DNA of 56,295 nt from Bacteroidales bacterium (lineage in GTDB: Bacteria > Bacteroidota > Bacteroidia > Bacteroidales > JAADJA01), in the NCBI GenBank assembly GCA_021740645.1, contig JAIOZL010000032.1:1-56295 (forward strand), read 5' to 3'. This document shows positions 1 through 10,101 of the stretch, piece by piece. The notes below the pieces were generated by a model. That model worked only from the letters and a program-made list of their open reading frames with translations. It ran no database searches and was not told the DNA's origin. A program made the position numbers and the translations under genes. Every line of letters begins with the position of its first letter. The first letter of the stretch is position 1.

Positions 1-194
1 TGGGCCTTGTTAATACTGAAGCTGTTGATCGAGTAAGTTAACTCTACCGAACTGCTCTTTTGTTGCTCTAGCTTAAAACCCTGGGGGCCCCAGCTGTCTG
101 TGTAACTGTACTCCTGGGAGTAAGCAACCGAGAGGAAAAGCCCGGCCATGACAAAAAGCATAAGGGCTTTAATCGATTGTTTTAAATGTTTCAT
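1..194 (-). CDS. Gingipain-like (C25) secreted protein, N-terminal fragment
   Basis: The gene starts with ATG at 194 on the minus strand and runs off the left edge, so only about 64 residues are visible. They begin with a clear signal peptide (basic MKHLKQS, a hydrophobic stretch, then a probable cut after VAYSQ). The mature start (YTDSWGPQGFKLEQ) resembles the mature start of the next gene upstream (YTGNWGDEGLTLKS), and the weak similarity continues for about 30 residues. This suggests a tandem paralogue of the adjacent C25 protease. It lies 40 bp downstream of that gene on the same strand and is probably co-transcribed. The catalytic domain is outside the window, so the protease assignment is inference from the shared N-terminus. 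Confidence 0.7.
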   Translation of the reverse strand, partial: MKHLKQSIKALMLFVMAGLFLSVAYSQEYSYTDSWGPQGFKLEQQKSSSVELTYSINSFSINKA

Positions 195-234
195 AACTTG
201 TTATTTTTAATAATATTTCTGTTTTAATTATAGT

Positions 235-3200
235 CTACTTCGTAATAATTAATTTGATTATTTGAGTTTGCTCAAGGTTTCGTAACATACCAATATATAC
301 TCCGGGGCTAAGCCTTATACCCGAATTATTCGTTCCATCCCAAATAATTTGATTATCGGTTTCATTGGATAATCCTGAAAAAGATTTGACATTCTTACCG
401 TTTAAATCTAATATTTCAAAAGTATATTCGGAATTCTTTTCTACGTGAATCTGAATATTGGTTACATCTGAAAATGGATTAGGTTGGCATACCATGCTAA
501 TTTTACCGCCAAAATATGATTCAGAAAGGTCAATATCAGTTAATACACCATCAAACCAGAGTAAAAACTGCTGCATTAAATCTTCCTTTGTTGAAGGAGA
601 ACTTCCATCCGTAAGTTTTCCAAACTCAATAGTTGATCCAATAGTACGGTAGGTGCCTTCGTTATAAGCCACCATACATCCCTTTTCCGGATCGGAAGTG
701 GAAAACAGGCTGAATGCAGGTGCAATAGGTTCAATAGAATAGTCGTTCACCGCATTGTTTCCTTCATAACCAAATTGCATATTCCCGGTAAAAGCACCAG
801 GTACACCAATAACGTTTCCAATCAGATACATACTCAGGTCTACCACATTGATATTGAACATTGGGTGTACGGGTGTTTGGGGATCAGCATCCCAGGTAAC
901 CCGTCCTTCCATATAAAGATTTCCTCCGGCAAGGATAAAGTCTTTCAGGATTTGGCCTTCTTCGTCTGATAGCTCATAATTGGTAAAATGGAGCCCCAGG
1001 CAAACGAAAACATTTTTGTATAAATTTAAGTCGTCTGGTAAGCTGGTCATGTATTCAGTATAAATCTCCATATCCCCAAAGGTATTATAAATTTCCGGGC
1101 CGGAATAATTAAGTGGGTCCAGATCAAGCACAAGTGCCGTATATTTCCCGACGACGGTCATAAAACTCCCCTGGCCGCTTATTCCTCCATCACCCTCAAT
1201 ATCCACGGTGAAGTTCACCTGGGTTCCCTGGTCTACACCTGCATCAGCTACAACAGTGAATGTATTGGTTTGTGATGCCCCCGGTGAAAGGCTTCCATAG
1301 GCCTGGGCGCTGGTATTAACAGTAATTCCTGTTTCTTCCGTCAGCAATTCACCCGTAACCAAAAGTGCTTCGGATGTTCCATTATTAGCCAAAGAAACTT
1401 CAATGTCAACTGTTTCGCCCGGGTCAATCCTGCCGTTATTATTGCCCGACTGGTCATCAATTGTAAATTCCACAAATTCAAGCACAGGGGCATGAGAAAC
1501 AAGTACAAACTGGCTAACCCAGGTTTCGGTACCATCAGTGGCTTCTATTTCGAAAAAGACATTTTCCATGTCAGGGATCAGGTTGTCGACAGTTAATGCA
1601 AAAGCATCTTCTACCAAAACAGAACTTCCGGCTGAAAAGTCACCAAACACTTCGGAATCATCAGTAATGGTAATAAAAGGATTTACGGTTGAAAGTGTGG
1701 CTGAAACATTGTTCGCCTGCAGCGTACCAATATTCTCGAGGCCGACATCCAGGTAAATATCTTCGCCATAATCCATTTGCCCATTGGCATTTTCATCAAT
1801 TATTTCAACGGACTCCTGAACGATGTAAGCAATGTCAGAATCAATTATATCCACCGTTTGCTGAACCCTATAATAATCCTGCCTGGTCACGGTAACTATC
1901 ATTTGATCTCCGGTATTCTGTGCGGGAATTGAAATATCAACAGGATCTCCTTCAGATTCTGCAGTTCCGATGATTTCACCATTAACAGTAAGGCATATAA
2001 AAGCCCCTTCGTTAGCAAAAACAGTAAAGTTTGTACTGCCTTCAAGCAAAACGGGATTATGAATTATGGTCATTTCCTGCGGAACTTCGGTGTAAAGAGT
2101 AAGGAAGGCATCTCCGTGATGGTGAAATAAGTTATAGGTTACTTCCTTATTTCCTGTATTATAAGGCCATGATGATGAATGAAGAAAATATTTGCCAGCT
2201 GCATTTCCAAAGGCAGGCTTTACTCCCCTGTGTTCGACTACTGCTCCAAATTGCGGAAGAAAGTCGGGCCAGAGGTTATCATACATCCCCCACACATAGG
2301 TATCGTTTACAAAGGAATAAGATACTTCGGAAGCGGCAATAAGGCCAAGTGCTCCAGAATTTTGTCCACCACTTGTATGCCTATGGAATTTCTCTGCAAA
2401 ACATTCGCCTGATAAATTGTATTTTCCGGTTAAACAGTTCACTGAAAAAATAAAGGACAGGTCAGTATTTGTAAGGTTATCGATATCACCATTGGCATAA
2501 CCGGGTTCACCCCATCCGTACTCATATCCATGGTCGCGGTGCTGTAAAACAAAAGCCCCGTCGTTGATGGCATTGGTTACATCGGCCGGGCCTCCACCGG
2601 CCCAGTTTCCAAGGTCAGAAGGTGATGAAGGAATATAGTCAAGTCCATTTGGGCCAAATACATTCAAAATAGTATAGGTATTTGTAGCCGTAGACCAGGG
2701 GTCGGTATCCGGGTTGCCACCATAAACTTCATTTATCCTTACGGGTTCTTTTCCTAAGGTATTTCTCCAAAACCCACCAATTGTTTCAGAACATATCTGG
2801 AACCAGCGTTCGGTTTGCCAGCCAAGGGCCGTAATGGGATGATTATAAAAATCCTCACTGGTTGGCGGGGTGCGCTCATAGTCCAGAAATTTGGTGATCA
2901 TAATTTCCAATTGGGCCTCATCCTGGGCAGTCATGCGGGCAAAAATGATATCCGGCATGTCATTGCCTGTTACATCTGCCAATATATTGTCGGAAACACA
3001 ATAATTATCCCAGATGGGAGAAATGATCGAGGTATTTCCATTGGTACCATAATCCCCAAGCAGTAAAATAGCTGCAGGAACAACATCCCAGTTGTTGTAA
3101 GCATCGTTTACAAAGTTCTCAATGCCGAAAGTGGTATTTCCTCCAACATCATCAATGGTCATAATATCGGTCATGATCCCCTGAAGGATCCTGAATTGTT

Positions 3201-3978
3201 TAATGGAATCAGCCCAACTTTGAAAGATGGCATCATTGGGTGTAATGATCAGGTATTCGCAACCCACATCCTTGGTGCCCTGGTAGGATTTATTGTATGA
3301 CTTTGCCGGTATGGAAGCTTCGTTGATAAAGATATCCCTTAACAGCGGATCCCAGTGACGGCTGCGTAAACGATCCTGACCAAACTGGCCGGTGCCTCCC
3401 TCAAAAGTAATTTCAATTTCCACATCGCGGTAAACCAAAAGTTCTTTGGTTACAGGATTATATTGAAAAGGGGTAATCCCCACAACAGCTGCATTAAATC
3501 CCCGGATTTCAGTAAGCTCAGAAAGCTGCACTACGGTTGAAGGATAAAAGGCATCTTTACTATAAATATCCGGGTTTTTGTTGTATTCAAGAGGCCCTCT
3601 TTCGGTGTCCCAGGGAATCCTGGGGGCGGGTGCCATTTCGATGTTATCGTAAGATTCAATCCTGTAGTTGAGCATTTCCACATGTGCGCTTGCCCCATTA
3701 GGTATTGCTATGAACTTACTAATTCCCGGTAAGTTGGGTGCACCCTCATCATTTGGAAGAAACACATTGGCAAGGGCAATTTCCTGCACCGTGGCACCAT
3801 TTATAAGTGTATTGATTACGCCCAGGTTGTGAATTGAGAAATTCAACTTCAGCTTTTGATCGGATTGTGATTTTAAAGTTAATCCTTCATCTCCCCAATT
3901 GCCTGTATAATTAATATTTTCAGCATAAGTAACAGTCGCAATGGCTAGCATCAGGATAAACATGTAGATTTTTCTCAT
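235..3978 (-). CDS. Gingipain-like C25 cysteine peptidase with T9SS sorting domain
   Basis: A secreted protein of 1247 residues. A signal peptide (MRKIYMFILMLAIATVTYA) is followed by a gingipain-type propeptide with the typical NPVTKELLVYRDVEIEI stretch near residues 170-190. The peptidase domain follows (about 240-640), with YLIITPNDAIF and ILLLGDYG strands. A likely catalytic His lies in QHRDHGYEYG near residue 480 and the Cys in SVNCLTGKYN near 515, a spacing like that of gingipains. Beyond it are an Ig-like segment and two repeats carrying the NGxxDxGE motif. The last 85 residues form a type A sorting domain (CQPNPFSDVTNIQI to GVYIGMLRN). It should be exported through Sec, then the T9SS, and attached or released at the surface. 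It sits between an M14 peptidase and a second C25-like gene on the same strand. Substrate specificity cannot be read from sequence. Confidence 0.92.
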   Translation of the reverse strand: MRKIYMFILMLAIATVTYAENINYTGNWGDEGLTLKSQSDQKLKLNFSIHNLGVINTLINGATVQEIALANVFLPNDEGAPNLPGISKFIAIPNGASAHVEMLNYRIESYDNIEMAPAPRIPWDTERGPLEYNKNPDIYSKDAFYPSTVVQLSELTEIRGFNAAVVGITPFQYNPVTKELLVYRDVEIEITFEGGTGQFGQDRLRSRHWDPLLRDIFINEASIPAKSYNKSYQGTKDVGCEYLIITPNDAIFQSWADSIKQFRILQGIMTDIMTIDDVGGNTTFGIENFVNDAYNNWDVVPAAILLLGDYGTNGNTSIISPIWDNYCVSDNILADVTGNDMPDIIFARMTAQDEAQLEIMITKFLDYERTPPTSEDFYNHPITALGWQTERWFQICSETIGGFWRNTLGKEPVRINEVYGGNPDTDPWSTATNTYTILNVFGPNGLDYIPSSPSDLGNWAGGGPADVTNAINDGAFVLQHRDHGYEYGWGEPGYANGDIDNLTNTDLSFIFSVNCLTGKYNLSGECFAEKFHRHTSGGQNSGALGLIAASEVSYSFVNDTYVWGMYDNLWPDFLPQFGAVVEHRGVKPAFGNAAGKYFLHSSSWPYNTGNKEVTYNLFHHHGDAFLTLYTEVPQEMTIIHNPVLLEGSTNFTVFANEGAFICLTVNGEIIGTAESEGDPVDISIPAQNTGDQMIVTVTRQDYYRVQQTVDIIDSDIAYIVQESVEIIDENANGQMDYGEDIYLDVGLENIGTLQANNVSATLSTVNPFITITDDSEVFGDFSAGSSVLVEDAFALTVDNLIPDMENVFFEIEATDGTETWVSQFVLVSHAPVLEFVEFTIDDQSGNNNGRIDPGETVDIEVSLANNGTSEALLVTGELLTEETGITVNTSAQAYGSLSPGASQTNTFTVVADAGVDQGTQVNFTVDIEGDGGISGQGSFMTVVGKYTALVLDLDPLNYSGPEIYNTFGDMEIYTEYMTSLPDDLNLYKNVFVCLGLHFTNYELSDEEGQILKDFILAGGNLYMEGRVTWDADPQTPVHPMFNINVVDLSMYLIGNVIGVPGAFTGNMQFGYEGNNAVNDYSIEPIAPAFSLFSTSDPEKGCMVAYNEGTYRTIGSTIEFGKLTDGSSPSTKEDLMQQFLLWFDGVLTDIDLSESYFGGKISMVCQPNPFSDVTNIQIHVEKNSEYTFEILDLNGKNVKSFSGLSNETDNQIIWDGTNNSGIRLSPGVYIGMLRNLEQTQIIKLIITK

Positions 3979-4054
3979 AGGTTGTGTTTTCGTAAAATTT
4001 TGATAAATATAGCTATTTTGCTACTTATATATACATAATTACATTTTTTTATCC

Positions 4055-7000
4055 TTATTTCAGAATCAACTTTTGATTCAATTGAAGCTCATTGTTGCGG
4101 ATTATTATGAAGTAAATCCCGGGCTCAAAGGAACTTAAGTCAAGGTTTAGGTCGATTGGAGTCGATTGTTTTTCAATATTCTCTGAAAGAACAATTTCAC
4201 CCAGATTATTTACAATTTTAAGCATCGTGTTTTCTTTCAGGCCATCTTGGATACTAATTATAATTTTATCTGTTGCTGGATTAGGATGTATTAAAACATC
4301 TTGCTTTTCAATCTCATTCACCCATGTATCAATTACTAATACCTCAAATCCTTCAGAATATTCACTTTCCCCACAATCATTCAATGCCTTTACTTTAATG
4401 AGCACAATCCCTTCCCAATAGTCAGTCCAGTCGACCGTGCAGGTAGTCCCATTTTCACTGAGGGAACCGGCTTCTGCAGGTTCTATTGTCCAGCTATAAT
4501 CTGTTGCCCCGCTAACTTCATTGGTTGCGTAATCAGATGTAATACCCGGTTCGGGGGCCACAATATAAGGACCATCCGGCTGGTCAGGAGTATCAGGTTC
4601 TGTTAAAACAGTAATATAGTCTTCAATGGAAATGGTATGTGTATCTGTCCCGTCCGAAACCGTTAAACCCACATCATAACTTCCGGCTGTAAAGTAGGCC
4701 ACTTCCGGGTTTTGGAAGGTGGATGTGGCCGGTGAGCCGCCTTCAAATGTCCAGTCCCAGGAAATAACATCCCCGGATGAGGCGTCAAAAAAGCTCACAA
4801 CCTCTTCCTCACAAACAGTATTATTATCAGAAGTAAATCCTGCATAAAGTGCTGTTAATGCACCGGAAGGAAGTGTAATAAAATCAAGCCAGGCACAATC
4901 CGAGCCGCTTGAAACACTATAGTCTTTTTCGTATTCCCACTTAAAGGTATGATTGCCTGCCGTAACCGGAAAGCTGGATTCACTCCAGGCCACTTCGCCG
5001 GCCCACTGGTCCATCATATTACCATCAATATAAAACTTCAGGTAATCATAACTCGCTTCAGATGATACCTTTTTATAAAACCCGATATCCCCATTGGCAA
5101 GCACATCAAATGTAATAGAAAGAAAGGTCGTTTGCTGATCATTTATACTTCCTGATTTAATACAGTAAGTGCCTTCATAAGGGCTTTGGGTAGAAATGTC
5201 CCAGTTGGCATTCCCGCCGGTTTCCCAGTCAAATTGGTCCATTGTTCCGGTTTCCCAGTCTTCGACAATAAGGCCCACGGTAAATGACATCATAAAGGTA
5301 TTGTTATAGGTTCCGCCGTTAGCTTCCACATTTAAGTTCAAAGCAACCGCCTCTCCCTGGGGAGTGCCTGCATTAGCTGTAATGGTAAACGTGCCATCAG
5401 CAGATTGGCCCTGGGCAAGGTTTCCAAAATTAGCTGTGGAATTATCAATGGTGATGTAAGGGGAAGAAGTGGAAACAATACCTGTTGTATTGTCAGCAAT
5501 AATGTCTCCGTTATTTTTTAGATTAACAATTATATCCACGGTTTCGCCCGGGTCAATCCGGCCGTTATTATTCCCGTTGCTATCGTCAATTTCATAATCA
5601 TATAAAGCAATATAAACCCCAGATACAGGCGACATGGCCTCGATGGCATCCAGGTCGAAACCGGCATTGGCCGTTACTGCAGCGCCATCACCATCATCCA
5701 CAAGTTTAATATATTGTGCTTCAACAAGGGGTCCGTTTGAAAGATCAAATTCGGTAGTACCTGTACCCGTTCCCAGGCTGATCCAGGGCCCATCCATGGT
5801 TTCGCCAGCATAACAGGTAAAACCTTCCGGTGAGGTATCTCCTTCATAAACGATCAGATCGGTACCCGGACCATCAATTACGGGGGTTTGCATATCCAAA
5901 ACGACCCATCCATTTTTTCCGATGGAATAATTAATATCGTCCGGTGCGCCCAATGCTCCGGGGGTCCAGCCTTCATCGGCTTCATTGTTATCAGGTATAC
6001 TAGAAGCTGAGAATTTAAAAGCATATTGCCCATCCTGTGGTTGAAGCTGAAAATCAGTTGCCGTAGATGAATTGGCTGAAACTACCACATTGCTTATGGT
6101 TTGTGTTTCGTAACCATTGGCCATAACGGTAATACTATAGGTTCCGGGCAGGACATATTTGTGGTAATCGCCGGCAGTAGCATCTGAATAAGTGGGGAAA
6201 TAATTATTCACAAAAACGATGGCCTCTACAGGATCTCCTGATATGGCATCCGTAACTACCCCTTCCAGTCCATAACCGGCATATTCAATCATGGCAAGCA
6301 TGGCCGGTACGTTCCGGTTATAATACAACATTATTTGAGAGGTTGGGGGCATTTTATCGTAAGATATTTCCATCGACCAGCTGATGCTGCCCATCATCCC
6401 GTAATTTGAATCTTTAGTACTTCCGTTAATTGGGTACATTCCCGAATTTCCCTGGCCATACTCTAAATTAGGGTAAAGTGAAGTGTTCGAATAAACCCCC
6501 CCTAACTGATAAATATGGTTCCAATCGGTTGGCTGGCTCGAGCGGTAGCTCCAGGGCAATGAAATATATTCTGTTCCGCCATGATAGGTCGTATGAACAA
6601 CAAACTGATTATTGTACATACATTCACGCAATGCTTTTGATTCAACTTGTGAACAGGCGCCTGTACTTCCACCCCAGGCGTCCCACATATAGGACCAATC
6701 GCGATTGAGGTCAACGCCGTTGTTGTTATAGCGGATAACATTTACACGACCATCGGGGTTTACCATAAGGTAAAGCCATATTTCGCGGTTATCAATCAAG
6801 TAGGTAATATCAGGATCATTTCCATAATCAATGCATATTTTACGGGCAAAACGGATGATATTTTCTGCACCGCAATATTCATCACCATGAATTCCGCCAT
6901 CAAACAAAACTTCAGCTTCGTTTTCATCCACCGAAACATTATCACTGATCTTAAGTGCTGCCAGTTGCCTTCCACCCAATGAAGTACCGAAACTTACTTT

Positions 7001-7357
7001 TTGGCAAATAGAAGGAAATTCCTGAACCAAACTATCGGCCAATTCAATAATATCCTGGTACGAATGCCAGGAAGCATCCATATTCTGCATTTCCAGGCTG
7101 TATTTGGCCAGGTCGTCAATTTCTATTTCGTACGAAATGCCGGCAAGAGAAAGTTGCTCTAACTCCTTAGGAACAACATAAGCCCTTATCTGGTTTTCTC
7201 CGATGGCATCAAAACTCAATTTAAGGGTGCTGATAAGGTTCCATGTTTCCTGAGAGTCAATGCTTAATTGAATCTGTTTTTCACCTGTTCTCCAACCTTC
7301 TGCATAATTTAATTGCATGACGAAAACGGCAGCAATTAGTAGTAAAATTTTTCTCAT
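4055..7357 (-). CDS. Secreted M14 zinc carboxypeptidase with PKD and T9SS domains
   Basis: A multidomain secreted metallo-carboxypeptidase of about 1100 residues. ATG at 7357 is preferred; an in-frame TTG lies two codons upstream. The signal peptide is MRKILLLIAAVFVMQLNYA. The M14 domain (about 100-350) shows zinc ligands His and Glu in GGIHGDEYCGAE, the substrate-binding NPDGR and NRDW motifs, the third zinc His in TTYHGGTEY and the catalytic Glu in SWSMEIS. It is followed by a carboxypeptidase-regulatory-like beta-sandwich (LEGVVTDAISGDPVEA), a stretch that may be discoidin-like, a module with GNNNGRIDPGETVDI that also occurs in the adjacent C25 peptidase, a jelly-roll-like region, a PKD domain (ISWDWTFEGGSP) and a C-terminal type A sorting domain (IHPNPATDKIII to GIYFIIIRN). 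It is first in a run of three secreted protease-type genes, 76 bp from the next. Likely role: extracellular peptide breakdown. Confidence 0.93.
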   Translation of the reverse strand: MRKILLLIAAVFVMQLNYAEGWRTGEKQIQLSIDSQETWNLISTLKLSFDAIGENQIRAYVVPKELEQLSLAGISYEIEIDDLAKYSLEMQNMDASWHSYQDIIELADSLVQEFPSICQKVSFGTSLGGRQLAALKISDNVSVDENEAEVLFDGGIHGDEYCGAENIIRFARKICIDYGNDPDITYLIDNREIWLYLMVNPDGRVNVIRYNNNGVDLNRDWSYMWDAWGGSTGACSQVESKALRECMYNNQFVVHTTYHGGTEYISLPWSYRSSQPTDWNHIYQLGGVYSNTSLYPNLEYGQGNSGMYPINGSTKDSNYGMMGSISWSMEISYDKMPPTSQIMLYYNRNVPAMLAMIEYAGYGLEGVVTDAISGDPVEAIVFVNNYFPTYSDATAGDYHKYVLPGTYSITVMANGYETQTISNVVVSANSSTATDFQLQPQDGQYAFKFSASSIPDNNEADEGWTPGALGAPDDINYSIGKNGWVVLDMQTPVIDGPGTDLIVYEGDTSPEGFTCYAGETMDGPWISLGTGTGTTEFDLSNGPLVEAQYIKLVDDGDGAAVTANAGFDLDAIEAMSPVSGVYIALYDYEIDDSNGNNNGRIDPGETVDIIVNLKNNGDIIADNTTGIVSTSSPYITIDNSTANFGNLAQGQSADGTFTITANAGTPQGEAVALNLNVEANGGTYNNTFMMSFTVGLIVEDWETGTMDQFDWETGGNANWDISTQSPYEGTYCIKSGSINDQQTTFLSITFDVLANGDIGFYKKVSSEASYDYLKFYIDGNMMDQWAGEVAWSESSFPVTAGNHTFKWEYEKDYSVSSGSDCAWLDFITLPSGALTALYAGFTSDNNTVCEEEVVSFFDASSGDVISWDWTFEGGSPATSTFQNPEVAYFTAGSYDVGLTVSDGTDTHTISIEDYITVLTEPDTPDQPDGPYIVAPEPGITSDYATNEVSGATDYSWTIEPAEAGSLSENGTTCTVDWTDYWEGIVLIKVKALNDCGESEYSEGFEVLVIDTWVNEIEKQDVLIHPNPATDKIIISIQDGLKENTMLKIVNNLGEIVLSENIEKQSTPIDLNLDLSSFEPGIYFIIIRNNELQLNQKLILK

Positions 7358-7588
7358 GATCAATTTTTTATATCCTGATATTTTCTGTGCCTAAAAGTAA
7401 ATATTTTTCTGAACCAAAAAAGAAGCTAAACAAAACCTGATTGATTTTAAACTTGTTTTTAACACAAGAAGTTAACAGCTTGATTTCTATCGTCCTTTTA
7501 TGTTGAAAAAAAGACACTGCTACCAAAGGAAAGGTTGCATTAATATTGGGACAGAGAAGGGGGTTAGCGGGTATATTAAAAAAGATGT

Positions 7589-9979
7589 TCAGGAATCCAG
7601 GTATTTTGTCAGGATGCTTAAAAGCTCCTGAATTTTAACAGGTTTGGAAATATAGTCGTCGCAACCGGCTTCAAAGCATTTTCTTTTTTCGGACTCCATG
7701 GCAAAAGCAGTTTGTGCGATAACCATTAAATCAGGAAACAGGTCTTTGATTTTGCGGGCAGTATCATAACCATTTAATCCCGGAATCTGAATATCCAAAA
7801 GCACCGCATCAAAATCCTGGAGGCTCACCATACTAATGGCCTGCAGTCCGTCGTTAGCCCTCTTTACACTAATATTAGTAATGTCCAGGGCCCTGCTCAG
7901 AAATAAAAAGCTGTTGTCATCGTCTTCTACCACAAGAATCCGCTTATCATTCCATTGGCGATTTTTTATCTTTTTATCGCCTTTCCTTTGTATTTTGGTA
8001 GTATTGATGCCGCTTTTATCCTGTGCCGTAAACGGCAGGGTGAAATAAAAGGAAGATCCCCTGCCGCTTTTCGAGTTAACCCTGATTTCCCCACCAAGTA
8101 TTTCTAAAATTCTTTTCGTAATAGAAAGGCCGAGGCCCGTACCGCCATAAATTCTTGAGTGGGATTCATTCGCCTGGGTAAAGCTTTTAAAAATCAGCTT
8201 TTGTTTGTCTTCAGCAATTCCAATGCCGGTATCCTTCACATAAAACTCCAGGTATGGGTTCTGGTCCTTTTTTAAAAGCGAGAACCCAAACTCCACTTTC
8301 CCATGGTCGGTAAACTTAATGGCATTACTTATCAGGTTTCTGAAAACCTGTTTAAACCGGTCGATATCAGTAAGGATTGATATTTTTTTTGCGTCGTTTG
8401 GCTCTTTATAAATTAAATTCAGGTTTGCCTTCGAAGGCATGGTTTTAAGAACCTCGCTGAAATTTACAAAAATCTCTTTTAAGATATTATGTACAAAGTA
8501 GCGGGATTTATAAATTTTCATCTGGCCGGCTTCAATTTTTGAAATGTCGATAATGTCATCAATCAGCGACATCAGGTCATCACCACTGTTTTGAATAAGC
8601 GAGATGTAATGGTCCTTTTCTTCATCGCTAACTCCGGGTTCATTTAAAAGTTGGGAAAACCCAATTATGGCATTCATTGGGGTTCGTATCTCATGCGACA
8701 TATTGGCAAGGAAAGAAGATTTAAGTTTATCCGATTCTTCGGCTTTTTCTTTGGCTGAAATCAAATCTTCTTCCATTTTTTTTCGGGCCGTTATATCCTC
8801 TTTCATGGCGATGAAATGGGTGATTTTCCCGGCATCATCCTTGAGTGGAAATATATTTGCCGACTCCCAATATAATTGTCCGTTCTTCTTTCTGTTTTGA
8901 AGTTCTCCAAACCATTCCCTGCCCTGATTCAGGCTATCCCAAAGTTCCTTATATACCTGTTTTGGTGTATTTCCTGATTTTAAAACCCTGGGGTTTTTTC
9001 CTAATATTTCCGATAAGCTATACCCCGTAACTTCCGTAAATCTTGGGTTTACATATTCGATTTTTGCATCCAGATCGGCAATAATCACAATTGTTGGGCT
9101 TTGCTCAACCGACCGGGATAATTTTCTTATCTCCTCTTCAGCCTTTACCTGTTCAGAAATATCTGTAATAAATCCCTCAAGCGCCAGCAGCTTTCCTTCC
9201 GCATCAAACACTCCGGTACCCTGCTCCCACAGCCACTTGATGCCATTATTTTTAGTTTTTACACGATACTTAAGCCTGAACGACTCATTTTTTTTGAGGG
9301 CATTTTGTATGGCGTCCCACACATAGTTCTGGTCCTCGGCAACAATCAGGTCGTTATAGGATATATGTTTATTATTAATGAGTTCATTACTTTTATAACC
9401 AGTAATTTCAAATACTCCATTACTGATATAATCCATACTCCAGTTCTTATCATTTTTACACCGGTAAGCCATTCCGGGGAGATTATCAATGAGGGTTGAG
9501 AGCCGTCTCTGGCTTTCTTTGAGTTTGTCTTCTGAATTAAGCCGGGAAGAAATATCCTCCACAATGCCATCATAATACATTATTTTTCCATCCCTATCCT
9601 TAACTGCAACAGCAGATACTGATCCTATGAATGTTTGCCCTGACTTTTTTACAAGCCTTACCTCTTTGCTTTTTACAAAACCATTCTCAGAAATTTCACG
9701 ATTGAAGCTTATACGCTCTGAGGGATCCTGGTACAAATCCGATACATTTACTTTTAAAAATTCTGATCTGTTTTTGTAGCCGAATATTTTCACTACTGCG
9801 GGATTGGCATCGATAAAAACACCTCTTGGTCCAACCGTATTCCTGTAAACCCCTATGTTTAAATTGTTAATCAAGGAACTATACTTTTCTTTCTCCCTGC
9901 TAAAAGAAGGATTTTCTGCTTCTTTCAACTTTACTAATTCCTTAATCAATTCCTTTTTTGAAAGTTTTGTATAATCCAT
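7589..9979 (-). CDS. Soluble hybrid sensor histidine kinase, three PAS domains, kinase and receiver
   Basis: About 796 residues from the ATG at 9979; an in-frame ATG at 10027 would add 16 residues, and the inner start leads directly into the coiled start MDYTKLSKKELIKEL. In order: three PAS/PAC domains (about 35-150, 175-285 and 300-425), a HisKA domain with the phosphoacceptor His in MSHEIRTPMNAIIGFS (about 445), an ATPase domain with N box NLISNAIKF, G1 DTGIGIA and G2 GGTGLGLSI, and a C-terminal receiver with acidic pair EDDD, phosphoacceptor Asp in VLLDIQIPGLNG and the conserved Lys in ISKPVK. No membrane segment is seen, so it should sense a cytoplasmic or diffusible signal. No partner output regulator is adjacent. 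The ligand is unknown. Confidence 0.93.
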   Translation of the reverse strand: MDYTKLSKKELIKELVKLKEAENPSFSREKEKYSSLINNLNIGVYRNTVGPRGVFIDANPAVVKIFGYKNRSEFLKVNVSDLYQDPSERISFNREISENGFVKSKEVRLVKKSGQTFIGSVSAVAVKDRDGKIMYYDGIVEDISSRLNSEDKLKESQRRLSTLIDNLPGMAYRCKNDKNWSMDYISNGVFEITGYKSNELINNKHISYNDLIVAEDQNYVWDAIQNALKKNESFRLKYRVKTKNNGIKWLWEQGTGVFDAEGKLLALEGFITDISEQVKAEEEIRKLSRSVEQSPTIVIIADLDAKIEYVNPRFTEVTGYSLSEILGKNPRVLKSGNTPKQVYKELWDSLNQGREWFGELQNRKKNGQLYWESANIFPLKDDAGKITHFIAMKEDITARKKMEEDLISAKEKAEESDKLKSSFLANMSHEIRTPMNAIIGFSQLLNEPGVSDEEKDHYISLIQNSGDDLMSLIDDIIDISKIEAGQMKIYKSRYFVHNILKEIFVNFSEVLKTMPSKANLNLIYKEPNDAKKISILTDIDRFKQVFRNLISNAIKFTDHGKVEFGFSLLKKDQNPYLEFYVKDTGIGIAEDKQKLIFKSFTQANESHSRIYGGTGLGLSITKRILEILGGEIRVNSKSGRGSSFYFTLPFTAQDKSGINTTKIQRKGDKKIKNRQWNDKRILVVEDDDNSFLFLSRALDITNISVKRANDGLQAISMVSLQDFDAVLLDIQIPGLNGYDTARKIKDLFPDLMVIAQTAFAMESEKRKCFEAGCDDYISKPVKIQELLSILTKYLDS

Positions 9980-10101
9980 AAAATACCCCTGGGGCTTTAT
10001 TGTAAAACTACTAAAACTAACAATCATTTAAAAAAAAAGTTAACTATTGGGGCATAAAGCACCTTCATTTATGCAGCCCTTCAGCCTGATTCAAAATGAA
10101 A

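Noticed and set aside
7364..7588. Possible RNA or small gene between the M14 peptidase and histidine kinase genes
   Set aside because: No frame, hairpin with T-run or tRNA-like fold could be supported in these 225 bases.
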